This document shows positions 1 to 5,527 of a DNA stretch of 7,175 bases, piece after piece (position 1 is the first letter of the stretch; every line of letters starts with the position of its first letter). Source of the stretch: Desulfuromusa sp. (GTDB lineage Bacteria; Desulfobacterota; Desulfuromonadia; Desulfuromonadales; Geopsychrobacteraceae); NCBI GenBank assembly GCA_029934095.1, contig JAOZMV010000068.1, positions 1 to 7,175 on the forward strand, read 5' to 3'. The translations under genes and the position numbers were made by a program. The notes beneath the pieces are model-generated. The model was not told the origin of the DNA. It saw only the letters and a list, made by a program, of their open reading frames with translations, and did no database searches.

Positions 1-540
1 ATGCTGTTAAAAACTGAACGAATTCTGGATCGCTTTTCTGATATTGTCGGCTGGATTGCTGGTGTATTGATGTTGGTGATGCTGGTCAACGTATTTTATG
101 ATGCGATCATGCGCTACTTCTTCCGCTCTGGATCTATTGCCATGCAGGAGATGGAGTGGCATCTATTTTCCGTCGTTTTCCTCCTTGGAATGTCCTATAC
201 CCTGAAAGAAGAGGGGCATGTACGGGTCGATATTCTTTATGACAATTTCAAACCCAAGTTGAAAGCTATTGTTAACATTGCTGGCACCTTCCTTTTCTTA
301 ATTCCTCTTGCGCTTTTAATTATCAACGGGTCGGTCTGGTTTGTTCATGAAGCTTATGTCATGGGTGAGATCAGTGGCGATCCTGGTGGTTTGACCCATC
401 GATATTTGATCAAGGCGGCTATTCCCATATCTTTTGTTTGTTTGATTATATCTTCACTTGGATTTGTGGTTCGGAATATCCGTATGTATCGTGGCCTGGA
501 ATTGTCTCCACAGCACCATACCGAAGATGATGTCCTTTAA
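1..540 (+). CDS. dctQ: TRAP transporter small permease subunit (DctQ family)
   Basis: This is the small integral membrane subunit of a tripartite ATP-independent periplasmic (TRAP) transporter. Together with DctM it forms the inner-membrane part that takes up an organic acid delivered by a periplasmic DctP protein, driven by an ion gradient. The 179-residue product has four hydrophobic segments at roughly residues 16-36, 53-67, 87-111 and 138-158. It also has the usual DctQ features: an R-Y-F-F run after helix 1, an E-M-E-W stretch before helix 2, and K-E-E-G-H-V-R-V-D between helices 2 and 3. Length and architecture match a complete DctQ. The ATG is the first base of the window, so its ribosome binding site and any upstream dctP cannot be seen, and a slightly longer start is possible. 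The large subunit follows after 57 bases on the same strand. The substrate cannot be predicted from these membrane subunits. Confidence 0.9.
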   Translation: MLLKTERILDRFSDIVGWIAGVLMLVMLVNVFYDAIMRYFFRSGSIAMQEMEWHLFSVVFLLGMSYTLKEEGHVRVDILYDNFKPKLKAIVNIAGTFLFLIPLALLIINGSVWFVHEAYVMGEISGDPGGLTHRYLIKAAIPISFVCLIISSLGFVVRNIRMYRGLELSPQHHTEDDVL

Positions 541-555
541 TTTGAATTTAAAAAT

Positions 556-573
556 AATAGCGGTATCGCTATT
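556..573. repeat. Short perfect inverted repeat between dctQ and dctM
   Basis: A 7-base arm AATAGCG and its exact complement CGCTATT flank a GTAT loop in the 57-base dctQ-dctM gap, ending 24 bases before the dctM ATG. There is no T-run after it, so it is not an intrinsic terminator. As RNA it could stabilise or separate the two parts of the transcript, but that role is inferred. Confidence 0.5.
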
Positions 574-597
574 CAAGTATAGAAAGAAGCTGTCCAC

Positions 598-1893
598 ATG
601 ATTGGTTTAGTGATGTTTGTCTTTGCTTTGGGGTTGCTGCTGCTGGGTTTTCCGGTTGCATTTACCTTTGGCGGGGCTGCCGTTGTTTTCGGGCTGATTG
701 CGGAAGGTCCGAGTATTTTCGCCATGATGCCACACCGCATCTGGTCGGTTATGAACAATACCATTTTGATGGCGATCCCGCTGTTTATCTTCATGGGGAT
801 TGTTCTGCAAAAATCGAAGCTGGCCGAGCGTTTGCTTGAATCGATGGGTTTTTTGTTCGGTGAAATGCGTGGCGGTATTGCTATCTCTACAGTGCTGGTT
901 GGTGCTCTGCTGGCGGCTTCGACTGGAGTGGTCGGGGCGAGTGTGGTTGCTATGGGAGTTATCTCCCTGCCGGTTATGCTTAAGTATAACTATGACAAAA
1001 AGTTAGCAACGGGTGCAATCTGTGCTGCTGGAACTCTGGGGCAGATTATTCCACCATCGATTATCCTGATTATTCTGGGGGATGTGTTCCAGGTGCCAGT
1101 TGGTGATTTGTTTATGGCGGCTTTCTGGCCGGGACTCTCTCTGGTTCTGTTTTATGTGATTTACATAGCCATTATCACCTATTTAAAAAAAGATCTTGCC
1201 CCGCCGATCCGGTTGGAAGGGGCAGAGCACGGAACGAAATTCCAGCAGATTATCAGGGCTCTCAAGGCTATTATTCCCCCTCTGATCCTGATTATGCTAG
1301 TGCTTGGTTCCATTCTGTTCGGAGTCGCAACTCCGACAGAATCTTCTGCGGTCGGTGGTATTGGCGCGATTATCCTGGCGGCAATGTATAAGCAGCTGTC
1401 AGTCAAGATGGTTTGGGACAGTACCATGGAAACAGTTAAGATCACCTCGATGGTTTTCGCCATTCTGGTGGGTGCGACGGCTTTCTCTATGGTTTTTACC
1501 TACACCGGCGGTGATTATCTGGTCGAAGATTTTATGATGGGGTTGCCCGGAGAGAAGTGGGGATTCCTGATTCTGTCGATGTTGGTTATCATGGTTCTTG
1601 GTTTTTTCATCGACTTTATTGAAATCTCTTACATCATTGTGCCGATCCTGGCACCGATTGCCGATAATTTAGGAATCAACCCGATCTGGTATGCGATTCT
1701 GGTGGCGATGAATCTGCAGACTTCGTTCCTGACTCCACCTTTTGGATTCAGTTTGTTTTACCTGAAAGGGGTTTCTCCGCCGGAGATCAAAACGACAGAT
1801 ATCTATAAGGGTGTTATGCCCTTTATTGCCATACAGGTTTTTGTATTGGCAATCCTGGTTCTATTCCCCGGTTTCTTTGGTTTGAGTATTTAA
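598..1893 (+). CDS. dctM: TRAP transporter large permease subunit (DctM family)
   Basis: This is the large membrane subunit of the TRAP transporter, which carries the translocation pathway and belongs to the ion transporter superfamily. The 431-residue product is hydrophobic throughout, with about a dozen membrane segments, and is a full-length DctM. Family landmarks include G-Q-I-I-P-P-S at residues 148-154, G-V-A-T-P-T-E-S-S-A at 242-251, and T-P-P-F-G-F at 379-384 near the C-terminus. These glycine- and proline-rich stretches match the two pseudo-symmetrical halves of the family. The ATG at 598 begins the hydrophobic first helix directly, as is typical; the ribosome binding site is only a purine-rich AGAAAGAAG about eight bases upstream. 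It follows dctQ in what is presumably one operon and is followed by a strong terminator. Function as a TRAP subunit is secure, but the substrate is unknown. Confidence 0.95.
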   Translation: MIGLVMFVFALGLLLLGFPVAFTFGGAAVVFGLIAEGPSIFAMMPHRIWSVMNNTILMAIPLFIFMGIVLQKSKLAERLLESMGFLFGEMRGGIAISTVLVGALLAASTGVVGASVVAMGVISLPVMLKYNYDKKLATGAICAAGTLGQIIPPSIILIILGDVFQVPVGDLFMAAFWPGLSLVLFYVIYIAIITYLKKDLAPPIRLEGAEHGTKFQQIIRALKAIIPPLILIMLVLGSILFGVATPTESSAVGGIGAIILAAMYKQLSVKMVWDSTMETVKITSMVFAILVGATAFSMVFTYTGGDYLVEDFMMGLPGEKWGFLILSMLVIMVLGFFIDFIEISYIIVPILAPIADNLGINPIWYAILVAMNLQTSFLTPPFGFSLFYLKGVSPPEIKTTDIYKGVMPFIAIQVFVLAILVLFPGFFGLSI

Positions 1894-1913
1894 GGAATCT
1901 TCTCTGTTAAAAT

Positions 1914-1950
1914 AAAAAAAGGCCACGCTTTTAATGCATGGCCTTTTTTT
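1914..1950. terminator. Bidirectional intrinsic terminator between dctM and ferritin
   Basis: Seven A residues, then GGCCACGC, a TTTTAAT loop, GCATGGCC and seven T residues form a GC-rich stem with one C-A mismatch, flanked by A and T tracts that also pair. On either strand the stem is followed by a T-run, so it can end transcription from dctM on the plus strand and from the ferritin gene on the minus strand. It begins 20 bases after the dctM stop codon and ends 35 bases beyond the ferritin stop codon. Confidence 0.9.
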
Positions 1951-1985
1951 ATTCACTTTGTGTGGAGATATCTCTCTCTGGGATA

Positions 1986-2489
1986 CTATGCGGGTGGGGC
2001 AAAAACCCGTTTTTCCAATTCCTGATCAATCATCATCAGCCCACGACCATCTTCTCCAATTCTTTTCAGTTTGGTAATAATATGACTGACGTTGGCTTCC
2101 TCTTCAATTTGTTCGGTAATAAACCACTGCAAGAAGATCTGCGCTGAGTGGTTCTTTTCTTCCTGAGCAAGATCCATCAGCTTATTGATCCGGGAAGTGA
2201 CTTCCTGTTCGTGCTTCAGCGTCTCTTTAAATACGTCCAGAACTGAATCAAACTCGTTATTCGGGGCTTTGATCCCCATAAAATCGACTTTGCCACCGGT
2301 TTCGCAGACAAACTGAAACATTTTCTCTGCATGTGACAGCTCCTCTTGAAACTGGATATCCATCCAGTTTGCCATCCCTGTAAGGTCTTCATTTTCAAAA
2401 TACGCCTGCATCGCTTTATAGGCAAAAGCGGAGTAGTATTCAAATTGGATTTGCTCATTGATTGCTTTTACAAGTTTTTTGCTCAGCAT
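1986..2489 (-). CDS. ftnA: Non-haem ferritin (FtnA type)
   Basis: This is a cytoplasmic iron-storage protein expected to form a 24-subunit cage that oxidises Fe(II) and stores it as ferric mineral. The 167-residue length is usual for bacterial FtnA. With the ATG at 2489, the ferroxidase ligands fall at the same numbers as in E. coli FtnA: E17, E50, H53, E94, Q127 and E130, with the conserved Tyr at Y24. The additional site-C acidic residues E49, E126, E129 and E130 are also present. There is no haem-binding Met at the bacterioferritin position (residue 52 is Ser in E-E-L-S-H), which supports ferritin over bacterioferritin. A clear Shine-Dalgarno AAAGGAG at 2503-2497, seven bases before the ATG, fixes the start. 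It converges on dctM through a shared terminator and has its own promoter at 2536-2565. The family assignment is very secure. Confidence 0.96.
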   Translation of the reverse strand: MLSKKLVKAINEQIQFEYYSAFAYKAMQAYFENEDLTGMANWMDIQFQEELSHAEKMFQFVCETGGKVDFMGIKAPNNEFDSVLDVFKETLKHEQEVTSRINKLMDLAQEEKNHSAQIFLQWFITEQIEEEANVSHIITKLKRIGEDGRGLMMIDQELEKRVFAPPA

Positions 2490-2535
2490 TTTCTATCTCC
2501 TTTGAAATTGGATATTCTTATATTTAAACGAAACT

Positions 2536-2565
2536 ATTATAGTAATAATTGTGGGATCCTGTAAA
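2536..2565 (-). promoter_or_regulatory. Predicted sigma70-like promoter of the ferritin gene
   Basis: Reading the minus strand, a TTTACA -35 hexamer (2565-2560; five of six consensus bases) is followed by an 18-base spacer and a perfect TATAAT -10 hexamer (2541-2536). Transcription would start near 2529, giving a leader of about 40 bases that contains the ferritin Shine-Dalgarno site. The -10 sits in AT-rich dyads: ACTAT-T-ATAGT at 2533-2543 and ATTAT-AGTA-ATAAT at 2536-2549. These are where a metal- or peroxide-responsive repressor could bind, but neither matches a Fur or PerR box well enough to name one. Confidence 0.6.
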
Positions 2566-2656
2566 GGGGAATGACCGACCCGAACCCTACAATTAATAGC
2601 ATTAAAATCACAATTGTCCAGAAGTTTTGTTGATAGTTGCCAAATCTGTTTTGCAT
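2537..2656 (-). CDS. Small single-helix membrane peptide, hypothetical (39 aa)
   Basis: An ORF of 39 codons runs on the minus strand from an ATG at 2656 to a TAA at 2537. It is preceded by a good Shine-Dalgarno GGAG (2668-2665) with an eight-base spacer. The peptide has a polar, Asn/Gln-rich N-terminus (M-Q-N-R-F-G-N-Y-Q-Q-N), then one hydrophobic segment of about 17 residues beginning F-W-T-I-V-I-L-M-L-L and reaching I29, then a short tail with one Arg. This is the shape of a tiny inner-membrane protein. It loosely resembles the tiny-TM YjcZ-like peptides of Bacillus, but only in pattern. It is divergent from engB (51 bases between start codons) and upstream of ferritin in the same direction; its stop codon overlaps the ferritin -10 hexamer. 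The ribosome binding site and composition argue that it is real, but no homology could be tested. Its function is unknown. Confidence 0.55.
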   Translation of the reverse strand: MQNRFGNYQQNFWTIVILMLLIVGFGSVIPLYRIPQLLL

Positions 2657-2707
2657 AGGTTATTCTCCGAGAGTTCTGGACTTATATAGAAATTATTGGA
2701 TTAAATT

Positions 2708-3319
2708 ATGAAAATATCTTCAACTGAGTTTATTAAAAGTGCCACCAGACCGGGAAATTATCCACCAATCGAATTGCCGGAAATTGCTTTTGCCGGGCGC
2801 AGTAATGTTGGCAAAAGTTCGCTGATCAATGTTCTGGTCAACAGGAAGAGTCTGGTCAGGACGTCTTCAACCCCGGGACGAACGCAACTGATCAATTTTT
2901 TCAACGTCAATAATCAATTCTCTCTGGTTGATTTGCCCGGCTATGGTTATGCAAAAGTTCCTGTGGCGGTGAAAAAAGCCTGGGGGCCGATGATTCGCAC
3001 GTATCTTGAAGTACGTGAGTCGCTCCACGGGGTTGTTTTTATTTTTGATATCCGCCGGGTTCCACGGGAAGAGGACCTCCGCATGCTCGACTGGCTGGAG
3101 GAATTTGGTGTCCCAACGATTCCGGTCATTACCAAGATGGATAAAATCAACCGTTCTCAGCGGGAGAAACATATCAAATTGATTGTTGAGGAAACTGGCT
3201 TGCCACGAGATGCGTTCAGTTTGTTTTCCGCAACCACTCGTGAAGGGTGCGATGAGATCTGGGAGCGGATTGGAGCAGCTCTTGATCCCGCAGAGATGCC
3301 AGAGGTGGAGGGAGAATGA
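2708..3319 (+). CDS. engB: Ribosome biogenesis GTP-binding protein EngB (YihA/YsxC)
   Basis: This is a cytoplasmic TrmE-Era-EngA-EngB family GTPase needed for late assembly of the large ribosomal subunit; in many bacteria it is essential. The 203-residue protein is one complete G domain with all motifs in order. G1 (Walker A) is G-R-S-N-V-G-K-S at residues 30-37, G2 lies in T-P-G-R-T-Q at 55-60, G3 is D-L-P-G at 75-78 followed by the EngB-typical Y-G-Y, G4 is T-K-M-D at 142-145, and G5 is S-A at 174-175. The N-terminus (F-I-K-S-A) and the [10 protein letters not shown] approach to G1 are also characteristic. The ATG at 2708 gives the normal length, although no strong Shine-Dalgarno site precedes it. 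Its stop overlaps the next start as ATGA, so the two genes are probably translationally coupled. Confidence 0.96.
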   Translation: MKISSTEFIKSATRPGNYPPIELPEIAFAGRSNVGKSSLINVLVNRKSLVRTSSTPGRTQLINFFNVNNQFSLVDLPGYGYAKVPVAVKKAWGPMIRTYLEVRESLHGVVFIFDIRRVPREEDLRMLDWLEEFGVPTIPVITKMDKINRSQREKHIKLIVEETGLPRDAFSLFSATTREGCDEIWERIGAALDPAEMPEVEGE

Positions 3320-3915
3320 AAGTGACACGCTTGCATTTGCTCCGTCATGGGCAGGTGGAGGGGTTTGAAAATAAACGCTACAATGGCCAGGGTGATATCC
3401 TTTTGACCGACCTTGGCCGGCAACAGTCGGCAGCTTTAGCCGGGCGCTTTCAACAGCAGCAGCTCACGGGCGTTTATTCAAGTGATCTGTCCCGTTGCCG
3501 ATTTGCTGCTGAGCAGATTGCGTCATTGCAGGAACAGCAACCACAGTACCGGCGGGAGTTGCGTGAATTACATATCGGTGAGTGGGAAGGGGAGACCTGG
3601 CAAAAAATACAGCGGGACGACCCAGATTTGTGGCAGGCCCGACTTGATGATATTGTCAATGTGGCCCCTCCTGCCGGGGAGAGCTTGCTGCAGATGGCGC
3701 AGCGGGTGCGCCCGGTGATCCAACAGATTATTTCTGCCCATGAGGGGGAAGAAATTGTTATTGTAGCTCATGGTGGGGTCAACCGGGTTATCCTGCTTGA
3801 TGCCATCGGTGCTCCTCTGGAGCGGTTATTCCATATTGAGCAGGATTATGGCTGTCACAATATTATCGATTTTTATCCAGACGGTATTGCCGTTGTCAAG
3901 AAACTGAACGGCTGA
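3316..3915 (+). CDS. cobC: Histidine phosphatase family protein, probable alpha-ribazole phosphatase
   Basis: This is a branch-1 histidine phosphatase (phosphoglycerate mutase-like fold) of 199 residues. The catalytic set is complete: the R-H-G motif with nucleophile H11 and R10, S-S-D-L-S-R with R60, the acid/base E84 in [10 protein letters not shown], and the second catalytic His in V-A-H-G-G, H152. A P-A-G-E-S stretch at about 119-123 is also family-typical. Small size, absence of the mutase insertions, and the next plus-strand gene being cbiET favour CobC, which dephosphorylates alpha-ribazole-5'-phosphate (or cobalamin-phosphate) late in nucleotide-loop assembly. A generic sugar-phosphate or GpmB-like phosphatase cannot be excluded from sequence alone. 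The start overlaps the engB stop by four bases and has a GGAGG site (3307-3311) inside the end of engB, four bases before the ATG. The fold is certain; the substrate is inferred. Confidence 0.85.
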   Translation: MKVTRLHLLRHGQVEGFENKRYNGQGDILLTDLGRQQSAALAGRFQQQQLTGVYSSDLSRCRFAAEQIASLQEQQPQYRRELRELHIGEWEGETWQKIQRDDPDLWQARLDDIVNVAPPAGESLLQMAQRVRPVIQQIISAHEGEEIVIVAHGGVNRVILLDAIGAPLERLFHIEQDYGCHNIIDFYPDGIAVVKKLNG

Positions 3916-3934
3916 AAATAGTCCTAGAAGTATT

Positions 3935-4056
3935 TTTAACGGAGAGAAGGAGAGGACGCAGAGATCGCTGAGAAAACCATGAAAAATTGATTTTATTGTT
4001 TAAAATCTAAGACAGTTTTTTTGATTTTCTCTGCTTCTCTCCACCTCTCCGTTAAA
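3935..4056. repeat. 122-bp imperfect inverted repeat between cobC and cbiET (MITE- or REP-like)
   Basis: Two arms face each other around a loop of about 65 bases. The outer 12 bases pair exactly: TTTAACGGAGAG (3935-3946) with CTCTCCGTTAAA (4045-4056). Further in, GGAGAG (3949-3954) pairs with CTCTCC (4037-4042) and GCAGAG (3958-3963) with CTCTGC (4029-4034), separated by small mismatched steps. The purine-rich arm made of repeating GGAGAG/GCAGAG units is typical of dispersed palindromic repeats found in many bacterial genomes. It fills most of the 174-base gap between cobC and cbiET. No T-run directly follows the stem, so an intrinsic terminator is unlikely. I cannot count other copies from this window. 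Confidence 0.75.
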
Positions 4057-4089
4057 TGTTTTTTGAATTTCTCCAACAGGGAGGCAATA

Positions 4090-5301
4090 ATGAAGTCAAT
4101 TCATGTTATCGGTGCTGGAATCGCGGGTCAGGAGGGGTTTACCCCGCACGCACTGGAGCTGATTAATCAGAGTGAACTCCTGTTTGGAGCAGAGCGCTTG
4201 CTGGGATTATTCCCCGACTTCCCCGGAGAAAAAATTGCCCTTAATGATCACAATATGGCGGAGATGATTGATCGTTTGCAAAACTGCGATAGTCGTGTGG
4301 TGGTTCTTGCTTCGGGAGATCCTCTGTTCTTTGGTTTGGGACGGTATCTGCTGCGTAACCTTGCCGATGAGTTGATTGAATTTCTCCCTAACGTCACTTC
4401 GGTGCAGTACGCTTTTGCAAAAATTCGTGAACCTTGGGATGACTCAGTTTTTGTCTCTGTCCATGGTCGAGCACTGAAAGATGTCGTTGATCGTATTGTT
4501 GCTAATGACAAGGCGGCTATTCTGACAGATGAAATCAATACTCCGGGTGCGATTGGCCGGGAATTACTCAGTCGGCGACGTGGCGGTTATAAAGCTTATC
4601 TGTGTGAAAACCTTGGAACCGATGCGGAAAAAATTCGTGTTACTGATGTTAAGGGTTTGCTTGAACTGGATGTTGCCCGACTCAATGTTTTGATTTTGCT
4701 TAAAGAATATGAGGATGCTGACCAAAAATATATACCAACCTTTGGTATCCCTGATGATGAATTTGTCAGTATTAAGAAACTGATTACCAAGGAAGAGGTG
4801 CGGGTTGTCACCCTGGCCAAACTGAAGTTGCGCCACGATATGTGTCTTTGGGATATTGGTGCCGGTTCCGGGTCAATCTGTGTCGAGGCAGATCATCTAC
4901 TGCCGGACGGGCGGATTTTTGCGATCGAACGTAACCAGGAATGTTGCCAGTTTATCAAAGAGAATCTGCAGAAGTTCAATACTCGCAATGTTGTTTTGAT
5001 TGAAGGCGTCGCTCCCGATTGTCTGGAAGAATTACCCGATCCAGATTGTGTCTTTATCGGTGGGAGTGGTGGCAACCTCTGGGATATCCTGGATACGGTT
5101 GATCAGCGGCTTGCTGTTGGTGGGAGGATTGTTCTGAATGCCAGTACCCTGGACACTTTAACCTCTGCGAATGAATATTTTGGCAACGCAGGTTATCAAG
5201 TTGAGGTGGTTACGATTAATATTGCCAGAACCCGACCCCATTCGAATTATAAGTTATTTGAAGCTTATGATCCGGTCTATATTCTGACTGCAGTCAAGTA
5301 A
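4090..5301 (+). CDS. cbiET: Fused cobalt-precorrin methyltransferase CbiE-CbiT (CobL type; decarboxylating)
   Basis: This bifunctional cytoplasmic enzyme of corrin-ring synthesis has an N-terminal CbiE domain that methylates C5 and a C-terminal CbiT domain that methylates C15 and removes the carboxyl of the C12 acetate side chain, both using S-adenosylmethionine. The 403 residues match a full CobL-type fusion. In CbiE (about 1-205) the V-I-G-A-G start is at 6-10 and the methyltransferase loop S-G-D-P-L-F-F-G-L-G at 75-84. CbiT begins with the hallmark G-I-P-D-D-E-F at 219-225 and has the SAM-binding motif D-I-G-A-G-S-G at 255-261, then I-E-R-N and F-I-G-G-S-G-G. The ATG at 4090 is chosen because GGGAGG lies five bases upstream and V-I-G-A-G then sits at the normal position. 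The frame stays open back to a TTG at 4021, but that stretch is the repeat arm. Whether the host uses the aerobic or anaerobic route is not shown here; a fused CbiET occurs in both. Confidence 0.94.
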   Translation: MKSIHVIGAGIAGQEGFTPHALELINQSELLFGAERLLGLFPDFPGEKIALNDHNMAEMIDRLQNCDSRVVVLASGDPLFFGLGRYLLRNLADELIEFLPNVTSVQYAFAKIREPWDDSVFVSVHGRALKDVVDRIVANDKAAILTDEINTPGAIGRELLSRRRGGYKAYLCENLGTDAEKIRVTDVKGLLELDVARLNVLILLKEYEDADQKYIPTFGIPDDEFVSIKKLITKEEVRVVTLAKLKLRHDMCLWDIGAGSGSICVEADHLLPDGRIFAIERNQECCQFIKENLQKFNTRNVVLIEGVAPDCLEELPDPDCVFIGGSGGNLWDILDTVDQRLAVGGRIVLNASTLDTLTSANEYFGNAGYQVEVVTINIARTRPHSNYKLFEAYDPVYILTAVK

Positions 5302-5313
5302 GTTTATAGCGTC

Positions 5314-5357
5314 AACCAGCAACTGCCAACCGTTTAGACGGTTGGCAGTTGCTGGTT
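5314..5357. repeat. Perfect 20-bp stem hairpin after cbiET
   Basis: AACCAGCAACTGCCAACCGT and its exact complement flank a TTAG loop, starting 12 bases after the cbiET stop codon. It lies between two convergent genes, where a transcript-ending or 3'-end-protecting structure is expected. Neither strand shows a T-run after the stem (ACCTAGG follows on plus, GACGCTA on minus), so it is not a standard intrinsic terminator. It could block 3' exonucleases or act with Rho; this is inference. Confidence 0.8.
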
Positions 5358-5359
5358 AC

Positions 5360-5527
5360 CTAGGAGGCTGTCGGACTATCCATGACCCGGCTGCAAATCC
5401 GGCTGTTCGGCCCATATTTCAGCTCCTTTTCGACCAATAGCTACGGCTATTAATCTCAAACGAGCTAAAATCTGGTCTCAAACTTCCAAATTTTCGTTTC
5501 GGCCCGTATAGTCCGACAGCCTCCTAG
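5360..5527. mobile_element. MITE-like element, 168 bp, with perfect 20-bp terminal inverted repeats
   Basis: The ends CTAGGAGGCTGTCGGACTAT (5360-5379) and its exact complement (5508-5527) enclose 128 bases with no credible gene. Inside are a second inverted pair, ATTTCAGCTC (5416-5425) with GAGCTAAAAT (5462-5471), and a small hairpin, AATAGC-TACG-GCTATT (5436-5451), so the element can fold as nested stems. TTAC lies immediately outside both ends (5356-5359 and 5528-5531), as expected of a 4-bp target duplication. Alternatively, the palindrome CTAG at each end could be the duplicated target and GAGGCTGTCGGACTAT the true terminal repeat. Lack of a transposase with intact ends fits a non-autonomous element mobilised in trans. 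It could also act as a bidirectional transcription barrier between cbiET and the lipoprotein gene. Confidence 0.8.

Noticed and set aside
2867..3328. A 153-codon minus-strand frame within engB
   Set aside because: It is a shadow of engB, whose five G motifs are all intact in the plus-strand frame.
4016..4022. T-run in the loop of the cobC-cbiET repeat as a terminator tail
   Set aside because: No GC-rich stem precedes it directly; the sequence before it is AT-rich and does not fold into a short hairpin.
4021..4089. N-terminal extension of cbiET to a TTG at 4021
   Set aside because: The added 23 residues are encoded by the right arm of the inverted repeat, have no homology-like features, and a strong GGGAGG site precedes the ATG at 4090.
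3916..4089. Cobalamin riboswitch upstream of cbiET
   Set aside because: The 174-base gap is mostly the inverted repeat and shows nothing resembling the conserved B12-box; it is also shorter than a typical full aptamer plus expression platform.
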